64,000 nt of DNA from Prorocentrum cordatum. Taxonomy: Eukaryota; Sar; Dinophyceae; Prorocentrales; Prorocentraceae. Positions 1 to 10,295 of the stretch are shown piece after piece; within the stretch, counting starts at the first letter, position 1; every line of letters begins with the position of its first letter. The position numbers were made by a program, and so were the translations under genes. The DNA lies in assembly GCA_963575745.1 (NCBI GenBank), contig CAUYUJ010016909.1, positions 158,621 to 222,620 of the forward strand. Direction: 5' to 3'. The notes beneath the pieces were generated by a model. The model saw nothing but the letters and a program-made list of their open reading frames with translations. It was not told where the DNA came from and searched no databases.

Positions 1-254
1 AAAAGATACCCCGAAAATCATCAAAAAATAGTCCAAATCGAGGATCGAGGATCGAGAAGCTCGAGGATCGAGGAACCGAAAACGGCCAGTTCCTTCATCG
101 ACGCGTCCGGGCAGGAGGTCTGTCCACCCTCCGAGCGTGGCCGACCTCTCGGGTCTCCGGCGGCCGTCCGGGACAGCTCTCGGGGGCACGCCCGGGAACG
201 CCGTCGCCGGGGCGCAGCTGCTGGAGAGCAGATCCCGCGGGGGGGAAGCCTCAC

Positions 255-560
255 AGAACACGTCAGAAAAGCGTCAGGTAAACGCTAGAACAAAAAACCT
301 CGTGAGGCAAACGTGAGAAAACGACGTAAGGCAAAACGTTAGATGGACTAAACCAAAAAAGAATGAAAGCTGGAAACAAAACCTCGTAAGACAGAACGAC
401 GTAATGAAAGCTAGATGGGCTGGAACAAACGCGAGACACACGTGAGGAAACAACGTACGACAAAACGTCAGAAAAAAAAACAAAAACATTGGGGACAAAA
501 AACTCCGGACGGGCTCAACACAACGTTCTAAAACAAACAGCGTAAACACACGTTAGAAAA
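255..560. repeat. Degenerate AT-rich repeat region
   Basis: The motif AAACGTNAGAAAAC recurs with many variants. A longer block repeats about 80 bp apart (ACAAAACCTCGTAAG-like at about 290 and 372). It is much richer in A than its surroundings. No gene is supported here. A few GGATCGA direct repeats precede it at about 38-75. Confidence 0.5.
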
Positions 561-1532
561 CGTATGCAAACCTCAGAAAGCTGTCGAAGCAGCTCCAAAA
601 AAAAAGGGTCTTTACATCGTGGCGAGGCCCGAGTGGCTGAAAGGCCTCCACAATGGCGGCGCCCCTGACATCCGCCGACGTGTTTTTCTGTCGATCCGCG
701 GCCCAGTGTGAGGGGACCCCGGGACACACGAATGAGCACACACACACAGTACCCAAGCCGCGCATATTTTCTCATGTTTCCCGGAGTTTCGTCTTCCCCC
801 CACTTCCTCTATTCCGCATCTTTTCCTGGGGATCGGCTGTGGGTTTTGCCCCTCCCGAGAAGTGGCCCTCCCCCAGGGACAGCTGTTCGCCCCGCGGGGG
901 CCCAACGAAGACACGCATCGCGAGGGACCCGGCGATATAGCCAGCGGGCGACGGAGGGTACAACACCAGCTGCTCCGTCACCAGGGGGCGTCATTCCCAG
1001 GTTGGCGGCGCGCGCAGGGGGGAGTGTGGGAGGGGGGAAGGCTCGGCAGAAGGGGGCTGCTTCTTGGAGGGCGCCGGCCTTCCATCTGCAGGCAAGGCCC
1101 GCGCCTTCTGAGAAGCAGGGGCGCTTCTGAGAAGCCTCCTCCCTCCCCTGACCCCCCTCTGCGCGTGGCCGACCAAGGCGGCTGGACAATCTATATCCTG
1201 ACGCGCCACCGCAGGGGTATACTCTTCCCAACCGCCTTGGGCGTCCCCGACGGCGAACAACTTATGTCGTACCGCTCTCCGCCCGTTAACTCCCCAATCA
1301 GTGCTTGCACTAAAGGGGTCCTAGCGGATCTTGAATTTCCGATTTCGATAGCCGGCTGGGTTCCTGGGTTTCCGGTTCTGGGTTCCTGGGTTCCCAGTTG
1401 CTGGTTCTGGGCCGATGTCGGGATCCTACGATCGAGCTCACCATCCATCTCATTGTCAATCGCACGATCCATCTCGCTCAATCGATATCACCACTAAATT
1501 TTTCAAACCGTCCACTGATAGGGTTTTCCTCT
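561..1532. other. No supported gene
   Basis: Overlapping open frames exist on both strands but none shows a domain, and their composition follows local GC. I see no RNA gene or repeat with a clear unit. Confidence 0.5.
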
Positions 1533-1757
1533 TTGGACGCCCGAAATGATCCGAAGAAGCAGTGTACGATGCCCAACAACATATGCTGTCCAAAACCGAC
1601 AGTGGTCACTGTTGGGCGTCGCTGTTGGGCGGGCGGCTTTGTGCCTTCCAGGGACGACGTCCGCGTCGGCCCGGACAGCGAGCCCTGTGTACAGAATGGA
1701 CAGGAGCTTCTGTTGGTCTTTGTACCCATTCTTTCCCTACCCATTTCGATCGTCCCG
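1533..1757. mobile_element. MITE-like element, copy 1
   Basis: This is a roughly 225-bp block whose ends are imperfect inverted repeats. The left end reads GGACGCCCGAAATG and the right end, reverse-complemented, reads GGACGATCGAAATGGG. Inner terminal motifs GGGTACNATGCCCAACA occur in both arms. It is clearly homologous to 56,499-56,709, including the internal CCAACAACA and TGTTGGGC(G/A) stretches. It has no coding capacity, so it would need an enzyme supplied by another element. I could not identify a convincing target-site duplication. Confidence 0.65.
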
Positions 1758-1776
1758 ATTCTCTGGTGTAATGAGA

Positions 1777-2008
1777 GGCCTCCTAGATGGGGTCAAAGTA
1801 GATGGGGTTGGAGGATCGCGCCGCATCGCCGATACATCGGCGATGCATCGGCGATGCATCGGCGATGCATCATTTCCGTCGGCGATGCATCGGCGACGTC
1901 GACGCGAAGTACATCGGGCTCCACATCAAGCCGTATCGGCGATGCATCGGCGATGCGGCGCGATCGTCCGACCCCATCTACTCCGACACCATCCCATTTA
2001 GGAGGCCT
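1777..2008. mobile_element. Foldback element with CGATGCATCGG core
   Basis: The left arm begins AGGCCTCCTAGATGGGG and the right arm, reverse-complemented, begins AGGCCTCCTAAATGGGA. The arms match for about 60 bp, through GATCGCGCCGCATCGCC, with few mismatches and a short indel. The interior carries tandem GATGCATCGGC units, which are themselves palindromic (ATGCAT). It lies 20 bp from the MITE-like copy at 1,533-1,757. Confidence 0.65.
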
Positions 2009-2125
2009 AGACTTAAGTCGAGCAGTCCTCATAAAATAATCGAATAATGTGATGTTGTACATATTTTTGGATATGCCTCCTGTGGAGGGACAGGTCCGAC
2101 TTAAATCTGGGGTAATATAATCTCG

Positions 2126-2300
2126 GGGGCGGCCAAGAGGGAGGCGTCCAAGAGGGGGGGGTGTAAATCATGGCCGGCAGCATGTCCGCGGCCCAAGGGG
2201 GGGCTAGGGACGTAATGAAATGAGAAGAGGCTCCATGACATCTAGGAAAGCATCATGGCCCACGCCATGATATCCACCCCCTCAGTCATCCCCCTCTTGA
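2126..2300. repeat. Dispersed repeat family R, copy A
   Basis: The sequence from GGGGGCGGCCAAGAGGGAGG through CATGGCCGGCAGCATG is an ancient copy of 57,056-57,205, judged by eye at roughly two thirds identity. Both copies have a (CCT)n tract further downstream. Function is unknown. Confidence 0.55.
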
Positions 2301-2580
2301 GCAGGGGGCCGACCGTCCAGGCCTGTATAGGCCTATCAGCGAGCTGGGACGCTTCGCCACTGCTTGACGCCCCCGATAACCCTGAGGGCCACCGAACTTT
2401 CCAAGAAGGCCCCGCGCCCCGCCGGGAGGGGACCGCGCCCCGGACTGCGCGAGGGCGGCCCGCGCGCGCGGCCTCCTCAGGCGGGCGCGGCCGCGCGCGG
2501 CCGCGCCAAGGCCTCGCCAGCCGCCCGCCGCAGCAGCCGCAGCGCCCCGCGCAGGCTGGCGTCGGGTCCTGTCGGGCTGC

Positions 2581-2762
2581 CAGTAGGGGAACAGACGATG
2601 ACGTAAGCATACAAACTCGGAGGCCCGCGCGGATGTCTCGGATCGGCGCTGGGCCCCCCTCCCTGGCGCGCGGAGCGCGCCAGGGGGCTCCAGCGCCGAT
2701 CGGACAAATCTGCGCGGACCTCCGAGCTTTTATGTTCTTGTCAGTTGTATGTTCCCCTACTG
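2581..2762. mobile_element. Palindromic foldback element, 182 bp
   Basis: The whole interval is an imperfect palindrome. CAGTAGGGGAAC at the left end pairs with GTTCCCCTACTG at the right, then CTCGGAGG, CCGCGCGGAT and CGATCGGCGCTGG pair inward to a GGCGCGCGGAGCGCGCC centre. It has no coding capacity. A half copy (centre and right arm) lies at 7,470-7,575, which shows that it is a dispersed family. Confidence 0.75.
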
Positions 2763-2979
2763 CAAGGCGGCGTGGGGCCGGGCAGGCTCGCGGCGCGTCG
2801 CCGATGCGTCGCGAGCCTGCCGCCGCATCGCCGCATCGCGACGCCTCGCGACGCCTCGCCGAGTGGGGGATGGGGAGTCTTTACGGGCCCCCACCGCTGC
2901 ACTCCAGGTGCCCCCCCCCCGCCCCCCTCCCCGTGGTCCCAATGTGGGCCCCCCCCGTTGCCCGCTCCTCCTCCTCCCA

Positions 2980-3442
2980 GCTCTTCCTCTCTTCTCTTCT
3001 CTCCTTCTCCTCCTCCTCCTCCTCCTCCTCCTCCTCCTCCTCCTCCTCCCCTTCCTCCCCCTCCTCCTCCTCCCAACCGATTCCTCCTCCCAACTCACGT
3101 TCTCAGGCCCCGGGGTCCGTGCTGGTCGCGTCGCCTCGGAGCCTGGGCGAGCTCGGAGCCGAGGTGCCCGCCCTCGCCCCCGGCGGGGCTGCGCGCCGCG
3201 CCTGCGGGCAGCGGCCGCGCGCCCTCCGAGCCCTCCTCGTCCTCCGAGTCTGCCGCGCACAGCTCCTGGCTGGCGCGGCGGCGGCCCGGAAGGGTCCCCC
3301 GGGGGGCCTTCTCCTCCTCCTCCCTCCTCTCTCCTTCTCCTCCTCCTCCCTCCTCTCTCCTTCTCCTGCTCCTCCTCTTACTCTTCCTCCTCCTCCTCCT
3401 CCTCCTCCTCCTCCTCCTCCTCCTCCTTCCTCCTTCCTCCTT
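2980..3442. repeat. Two (CCT)n pyrimidine tracts
   Basis: CCT microsatellites at about 3,008-3,085 and 3,310-3,442 flank a GC-rich unique stretch. Long Ser/Pro/Leu frames across them are products of the repeat, not genes. Confidence 0.85.
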
Positions 3443-4593
3443 CCAAAGAAAGCAGGCACATTGTGTCCCGCAGCAGGCGATCTGGAGGCAGTTTTCCAAA
3501 TCTTGGCCTTAACATCGATTGTGAACTTAGAGTGTTAGACATTATACAGGAGTGTGCACGAATGTGGTTGGAGATTGCAATCGCTTTTTCGTTCGCGGCA
3601 CCTCCGCGCGGACTCTGAGCTTGTCCTCCTGTACAGGGCGCACATTTTTCATCGAATATGGGACTTGTGCCATTTCTCACGCTTCGAATCGGTATCTCCG
3701 ACGAAGATGCCCTACGTAGTTTTAACGTGGCTCCTCTAGCGCCCCGCCGGGACATGGCTAATCTATGCTTGACCCACGAAACTGACTTGGACCTGGGGCT
3801 GGCGTGTTTTGAATCATTTTCGCTCTGAATGCGTCAATGCCACCTCCTCGTGCCGCGCGGCGGCGCAGGCGGCGCTTGGTAGACCCGTGCTCCACCCGGG
3901 CGCCAGACTACCTTTTCTGGTCCGCTTTGGGCGGGGTCCGCATGCAACGTGCTGCCGTCTTGTATTGTTGCGGCCGGAAACGCGCGGGCGTTTCAGCGTT
4001 CTCTGTCAGAGCTTCTCCGTTTCGCCTCCAGTCTCGGGCCTGGCTGGCCTGAGGTGTTTTCATGGCGGATTTATTTTTAAGATTCGACAGGATTCGAGAC
4101 TTGTCTGCTTGGCGCCCGACTGCCAGGGTGTACTCCTCCCACCCCGGAGGGATTTTCTCGAGATAGCCACGAACACTGAATTTGTTTCGTTTTCCTCTCT
4201 CTCTCTCTCGTCTTCGTTCCTCCTCTTCCCCGTCCTTGTCCTTTCCCCTGCCTTTCTTGGCCGTCTCTCTTTCTCTTTTGTTCGCTTCTGGCTTCCCTTG
4301 TCCACTGCCGCCGTCGCTCGTCGTTCCCCTTCCCCCAAGCCGCTCCCCGGAGCGTGCAGGCCCAGGAAGTACGCAGGACGGGCACGGGCACTCGGGAGCC
4401 CACCCTCGGCGACGAGCTGCCTACAGCGTGCGCGATGTCTGACCGCTGCAGGCACGCTCGTTCGGCGACGAGCTGTCGCCCTGCCGCGCCCCGTTCGCCA
4501 TCCGCTCGGGCTCCCGCTCGCGCGCTCCACGGGGCGCTGGCCCGGGCTTCTTCCGACCGCCCTCTTTCTGGAGCTCTTTCACCAGCACGTCTA
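3443..4593. other. No supported gene
   Basis: Mixed-composition sequence with a short CTCTCT run near 4,195. Open frames show no domain, motif or credible start. Confidence 0.5.
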
Positions 4594-4744
4594 GGGGGCC
4601 ACATTGCGAACCCTACCCCTGCCCCCCACGATTTCTGAGGGGGAGGGTGGGGTTCACTTCGCTCGGGAACCTTCGAGCGAAGTGAACCCCACCCTCCCCC
4701 TCAGAAATCGTGGGGGGTAGGGGTAGGGTCTGCATGTGGCCTCC
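4594..4744. mobile_element. Near-perfect 151-bp hairpin (foldback)
   Basis: Two arms of about 71 bp (4,594-4,665 and 4,674-4,744) are reverse complements with only a few mismatches near their outer ends. The loop is 8 nt. The inner 50 bp, including GGGTTCACTTCGCTCG, pair perfectly. It has no coding capacity. The low divergence between arms implies recent formation or continual correction. Confidence 0.8.
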
Positions 4745-6270
4745 TTATGTTGGGGATCAGGTGGATGTCCTGGTCGTAGGTGGCCATGGCGAAGACGATC
4801 GCGAAAATGATGAGCGGTCGGATGACAGATGGCACCTCGGAAGCCAGCGTTGGCCTCTCATGGAGTTTCCCGCTGCACCTCCGCCAACTTCCGCCGAGCT
4901 TCCATCAGCGGCACCGTCCTCGTTTTACTTGCGTTGGCTTTCGCCGAGGACGAGAGGTTCACCCTTCGAGTCCTCAGATTGAATCGATACACATTTCAGT
5001 GGCGCGCGGCGGATCTGACCGAAACTGGAATCCAAGAGCCAGATCGGCCAGGAATCGAAGCTCCTAAATTGGCCAAGCCTCTCAGTGGCCACTGGCGAAA
5101 GCCCACGGAAGGCCTGGCCAAGCTTGGTGCTGGCGTATCACTGACCCCTCCCGCAAACTTGGCGCGACGCCCCATGACTTCCGAACCCGCGGGCCTTGAA
5201 GGCGAAGTGATCATCGTAAAGACAAGGCGAGATGCAGTAGCAGCAGTCTGGCTAATGTGAGCATCTAAGGCAAGGAAATCCGCCCACACCTTTGGGTGAC
5301 TAGCGTGTGAAATCGACGGGCAACGCGTCATGCAGTGCTCCCCCGCCCGTTTGACAAGTGGCCCCCGACTGACAGATTTGCCACTGGCAACAAGGATGGT
5401 TCCAGTCTCCCCAAGCGTTCATCTGAAAAGTGCCACGAATTGTCGAATCGGTCATCGGCGGCAGCATTGACAGGACATCTCTGAGCCCAAAAAGGGGAGA
5501 TCTCGGGCGAAATTGATTGAACCACCTCAGGTCTGAGCATCCCCGAAAACACGATCCCGACGGCGTCTCAGGCGAAAAGGACGGGGACCACGTGAGGTGA
5601 GGACATAAGTACATGAGCCCACAGTGGCAATGAGATCTCAAACGAAACGAGCAGTCCACGGCACCTGCAAGCCCAGAGTAGCGAGGAAACGGGATCGGAT
5701 ACCGTGCGGCAAGAGCATCGACTAAACCAGAATAGCGAGGATGTATCGGGCGAAGACGGCTCTTCGAGGATGTCTCAAGCCAAACGTGCTGGACCGCCTC
5801 AGGACAGCGGCGAAAATGTCGCAGCGAAATGGGTTGGACTATCTCTCGCGCGGCATCTCGAAGCCCACAATTGCCAGGATGTCTCAGGCGAGACTGGCCG
5901 GGCCGCTTCACAGGCGGCGTCGCACGGCCCAAAATAACGATGATGGCGTCGCCGAAACCGACCCAGACAACTTCTCGAATGAGGTCTCCTAACTCAAAAG
6001 CCCCCCCGCCTCCCCGCAGGAAGTGGTCAAATCGCGATTCCCTGTCCAACCCCATTTTTCCCCTTCGGGGATGGGGTCATCGCTGCTCCTGGCTCATGTT
6101 TGCCACCTCGCCCAATCTACCGACCGCTAACCCGAGTTACTGCCACCCCCCACGATTCAAACCAACAACACATTGAAATACCCCCAAACGGCTCCCCCAT
6201 TGGAGCTCGGAAATGCGGTGCGACCCGTCGGAGCTATGATCATCGGATTATAATGGTTATGTAGATCCGC
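4745..6270. repeat. Degenerate tandem region, no supported gene
   Basis: Between about 5,460 and 5,930 the phrase GAAGCCCANANTNGCNAGG, followed by ATGTCTCAGGCGAAA variants, recurs about five times at irregular 50-125 bp spacing. A 251-aa minus-strand frame (5,300-6,055) passes through it with repeated RYSGL peptides. I consider that frame a by-product of the repeat. Confidence 0.4.
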
Positions 6271-6429
6271 CACCGTGCCTCTGGGCACGGAATGGGCGTG
6301 CCCTCAGGTCCTTGCCATCATCCTCTCAGCCTCAGTCATCACGCCTGAGGAGTCGTTCAGAGCCCCAGACCCCACATCGGGACATCTTCTCCTAGGGGTT
6401 CTCGCGGTTTCTCGCGTGACTATTTCGGA

Positions 6430-7020
6430 GCGATGGGGGCCCCAAAACGGGCCAGCAGGGCCCAAAGAGGCCCACGACGGCCCCAGAACGCTCCGAGACG
6501 CCCAAAAATCGCTCCAAGACGCCCTAAATGGCCTCAAGATGGCCCAAGAGGCCTCCAAGATGCCCCAAGAGGCCTCCCAGGAGGACCCTGAGAGGCACAC
6601 ATCATTGATTTGTATTCGTTGTTTCAAAGAGTTTGGCGTTCTCGCCTTGTTTCCTTTTCGACGCTCTCAGACGGCCCTCGAGGCCCCCACTGCCACCCCA
6701 GGACTGCCCAAGAGGCCTACAAGAGGGTCCCAAGACGGCCCTCGAGCGCCCCGAGGCGGCCCAAGAGACGCCCAAGACGGCCCAAGAGGGCCCCAAGACG
6801 GGTCCAATAGCGGCCCGAGAGAAGGAACACGAACCGAAAATCCAAGCGTTCCGCGCCACGAGGCTGCCAGGAGGCCCCAAGAGGCACCCACGACACCCCA
6901 AGAGGCTCCAAGAGGCGCCCAAGGGACCCAACAGCGACCCCAAGAGGCCCTAAAACTGCCCCCAAGAGGCCTCAAAACTGCATCCAAGAGGCCCCCTAAA
7001 GGTCCCCCTATCGAAATCCC
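6430..7020. repeat. CCCAAGAGGCC degenerate satellite, block 1
   Basis: Short units of CCCAAGAGG, CCCCAAGACGG and GGCCC alternate irregularly every 9-12 bp. A conserved core, GGCGTTCTCGCCTTG, sits inside at about 6,634. The same composite occurs at 9.5-14.1, 23.7-23.95 and 25.9-26.4 kb. Collagen-like frames (Pro-Arg-Gly-Pro-Gln) are artefacts of the unit. Confidence 0.75.
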
Positions 7021-8530
7021 AACGAACATCCAATAGGCTTCGTACCCACAACCCAGGCACAGTGGCGGGATGGGCCGAAGGCTATACGATAGAGAGGAGT
7101 CCGAGGTGCAACAAAGAATCAGGGGTCCAGGGGGCGAGGCTCGAGCCTGGATGTCTCACCTGAACCCTTCCTACCGTGCTCGGAAAGGCAGCCCGACAGC
7201 AAACGAATCAGACACACGTGGCTCAATTGGGGTCGGCGGCAGAGGCGGCAGCCTCTAGACAACTACCGCCGAAGTTGGTGATGCTGGAGCCCGATGGATC
7301 CAAAGCTCGCGATGTCACGTCTCCGAATTGCCGCCACCACTGATCTGGTGCCGCCTACAGAGAAAGCCCTCCTCGGGCTTCACAAGGCGCAGGCTCCAGT
7401 CCTCCGCGTGGGGTGCGTCGGCCCAGAGCTTTCAGCGTCCCCTGGGTCGGTGAGTGCGGCGGCGCCGGACGGCAGCGCTGGACCCCCCTCCCCGGCGCCA
7501 GGGGGGTCCAGCGCCGCTCCGAGAACTCCGCGCGGAACTCAGAGTTTTTATGTTTTTGTCCCCCTTCGTTCCCCGGAAGCAAGGGGGGCAAGGATGGTGG
7601 AGGGCGCCCGAATTCATTGCTGCATGCCCCAATGAGGGTAACGCGCGCAGCGTGCAATTGTGGCCTGCTCAGAACAGGTGTGATTCATAAAAGTTGTCTG
7701 CAAGCGCCTGGAAAAAGCGCCTGGTAAGAAAGCTCATAAACGCACAACAAGAGGTGAAACACATATTCAAGTGGTAGGGCGTGTGCGTGAGGAAGCGCGA
7801 GAGAAGCCACAGGGGTGGTGGGCGCGTTTGAAAAGAAGGGAAGTGAAAACGGACACCCCAGTTGACCAACTTCAAATGGGCCTGCGAACATGCGGTGGCG
7901 ATGCACGTCCAGGAATGTTTAGGGGATGTCACGCGGACGTTGATGAACAGCCCAGCACAACAGAGCACTTTCAAAACTTCGAGCGGGAAGCTCGCCGCGA
8001 GTGGCCCGGCCTGGCCCTCGGAACCCAAACAGCAAAATGGACCATCATGCCCAAGCCCAATGCCAACAATCATTTTTGATGTTATTTTTGGAGGGAGAAG
8101 ATGGGAGCGGACCGCATGATTCAAGAACCAGCGTCGTAACGCGAATGCCCAGATTCGTATCATCTGGTTCCGTGCAGTGCACGGCGGAGAAAATAAAACG
8201 CACCCAACGGAGCAACGCTCAGGCCGACCTGCGATAGGCGAGCCGTCGCGCGCATTGGCAACAATATGCAACTAACGGGACAAGAATACGAGGAGGGAGA
8301 GGGGGAGAAGCAGGAGGGAGGGAGGGAGGGAGGGAGGAGAACTGCACAGACGGAGCCAACATCAGGAGCTGGTTTACGCCACAGCTTGGGAGAACACTCT
8401 CCCAACAAAATGTGGTCCTACGCACGCCGATCGTCCTTGCACTATGTGGACGATGCTGGAGTGAAACGCCTGCCACTGCGCAGCCGGGTCGAGGACCGTG
8501 AATGACTACGAATACTCGCACAATGCACTG
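7021..8530. other. No supported gene; half foldback at 7,470-7,575
   Basis: A hairpin centre (CAGCGCTGGACCCCCC paired with its complement) plus the right arm TCCGCGCGGAACTCAGAG matches the foldback at 2,581-2,762. Its left arm is missing. A 200-aa minus-strand frame (7,669-8,271) has no recognisable domain. A GGGA run lies at about 8,310-8,337. Confidence 0.45.
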
Positions 8531-8539
8531 AGAGGGGCC

Positions 8540-8825
8540 GAGGAGGAGGAGGAGGAGGAAGAGGAGGAGGAGGAGGAGGAGAGGTGGGAGAGGACACGAA
8601 ATCATGCCCACGATCCGTGTTGCCGTCCTGATCGTCGTGGTCGTCGTCTTGGTGGCGCTGCTGCTGGGCGATGCGGAACTCGTGCCCGTCTCGGTGATCG
8701 TCGTGGTGGTCGTCCTGGTGGTGCTGCTGCTGGGCGATGCGGAACTCGTGCTCGTCTCGGTGATCGTCGTGATGGTCGTCTTGGTGGTGCTGCTGCTGGG
8801 CGAGGCGGAACTCGTGGCCGTCGTG
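8540..8825. repeat. GGA run and 66-bp minisatellite
   Basis: A GGA microsatellite (8,540-8,583) is followed by about three copies of a 66-bp unit beginning GCGGAACTCGTG at 8,673, 8,739 and 8,805. The unit is 22 codons long, and the minus strand stays open across it as HEFRIAQQQHHQDD-type repeats rich in His and Asp. Whether this was the tail of the neighbouring retrocopy is unclear, because the frame differs. Confidence 0.7.
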
Positions 8826-8878
8826 TGTAGGCACACAACTCGGTACGACTATCCCCAGCTGCTTGGATATTTGTCCCA

Positions 8879-9402
8879 TCAACCATTACTCCACCAACCA
8901 GTGCCTGCTTGCGGCTGAACGCACGAGTCGCGTCTGGACTGCAAGTGTGTGTAAGTTGCGATCGTACCAGAGTATTGCCACGTCCACTGACCAGTCTGGC
9001 AAAGAAGCACGAACCAATACTGATTCTGACTCGAGTCGCCCGTCCCTGAGAAGTCAAGATCGTTCTCTAATGTGGCTTGGTCTTGAGCGGTAAAGGCTTC
9101 AACGGGTACGAACTCTTCGTTTTGGCAAGCTGTAACAACATCCGACTGAGAATCTGTCGATTGGGTTGGCACATACGTGGCGGCCTTGGTAGGTGCTGGC
9201 TTCGGTGGCGGCGTCGCATTTCACTGGAATCGAAACCAAGGTCTTCATACCAGTAACACCACGAGCACATATACTGTTGACTACTGTATGTAGTATAATC
9301 CCAACCCTGTGAAGTTGACGACCAACCGTCGGTGTTCACACAGGCACCCTGTACGATGCCGAAGAGGAGCGCGAGACCAACAGCTGCGTGGAGGGGGGTC
9401 AT
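8879..9402 (-). pseudogene. SL-tagged retrocopy of a secreted protein, frameshifted
   Basis: The ORF starts at an ATG at 9,402, 95 nt downstream of a spliced-leader relic. The first 20 residues form a clear signal peptide (MTPLHAAVGLALLFGIVQG, then ACVNTDGW). A Cys/Trp/Tyr-rich stretch follows (MCSWCYWYEDLGFDSS). At about 9,210-9,220 the sensible frame changes: the original frame runs into Arg-rich sequence, while another frame gives a Pro/Thr linker (ATPPPKPAPTKAATY) and continues to 8,879 with FTAQDQATLENDLDF and QYWFVLLCQTGQWTW. I read this as one secreted protein broken by a small indel. No family is recognised. The SL relic and lack of introns indicate a retroposed mRNA. No poly(A) tract is visible at the 3' side. 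Confidence 0.6.
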
Positions 9403-9497
9403 GTCGACCGCGCGCGCGGGCTAGATAAACGAATGCTGGTGAGCAGAAGTAGCGTCTGTGACACCGCGGCCTGAGTCGAAATGCCTTGAACTTGAGC

Positions 9498-9518
9498 CTT
9501 GAGCCAGCATGGCTACGG
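9498..9518 (-). other. Relict spliced leader (19/21 match), with partial second copy
   Basis: On the minus strand the sequence is CCGTAGCCATGCTGGCTCAA plus G. It differs from the dinoflagellate SL at two adjacent positions (TT to GC). It is followed directly by GCTCAAG and TTCAAGG, which look like 3' fragments of earlier leaders. Nested leaders are the expected trace of repeated rounds of trans-splicing and retroposition. No splice donor follows, so it is not an SL RNA gene. Confidence 0.75.
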
Positions 9519-9539
9519 AGGGGCTTCTTGGAGCAATTT

Positions 9540-10295
9540 GAAAGCAATATTGAGCCATTTGGGGCTATCTTGGGACATCTTGGAAGTCCGCCGACCCCTT
9601 GGGGTCATCGGCGTGTGAGATGATTCCCCCTCCCAAAACCCCTTCCCCCCTGGGCCCGGTCCGGTCGGTTCGGAGGGGAGGGGGGGTCTGGCGGCCCCGG
9701 CTGAACGCGCCACGGGCCTCACGACGGGCCATGAGGGCCCCAAGAGGCCCACAAGATGGTCCAAGAGGACCCCGAGTCGCCGATGGATCGTTCCAAGACG
9801 CCCGAGATGGCCCCCAGACGGCCCATGAGGCCCCCGAGACGCCCCAAGAGGCCCCCAAGAGGCGTCCCAAGAGGGCCCTCAGAAGCAAAAATCGTCCCAT
9901 CCTCTTCCGGAAACGTATGATTTTAGCACATTCACCTCTTGGGCTTTCACAACGTCGAAGACCGCCCAAGAGGCCTCCGAGATCGCCCCAAGACGGCCCA
10001 GGAAGCCACCAAGAAGGCTCCAAGAGGGCACAAGAGGGCCCCAAGACGGCCCACAAGGCCCACAAGACGGCTCCAGGAGGGGGACCCGAACAGAAATTTC
10101 GAGCCCTCAGCCTCAAGAAGCCTCCAGGAGACCCCAAAAGGCCCCCAAGAAACCCCCAATAGGCTCCAAGAGGCCAACCAGAGGCCCAAAAGAGACTCCA
10201 AGAGGCCCCAAAACGGCCCCCAAAAGGCCTCAAAAGTGCTGCCAGGAGCCCCAGGAGCCCCCCAAGGGGTCGGCGGTGCGGCGTAAGCCCAACAA
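9540..10295. repeat. CCCAAGAGGCC degenerate satellite, block 2
   Basis: Same short units as block 1. It surrounds a divergent core at about 9,890-9,960 (ATGATTTTAGCACATTC and CTTTCACAACGTCG), corresponding to the AGCGTTCTCGCC core of other copies. No gene. Confidence 0.7.

Noticed and set aside
2255-3538. 427-aa plus-strand ORF rich in Ser, Pro and Leu
   Set aside because: It crosses a foldback element and CCT tracts; there is no domain, and all frames are equally open.
5300-6055. 251-aa minus-strand ORF
   Set aside because: It lies over a degenerate tandem region with repeated peptides and has no recognisable domain.
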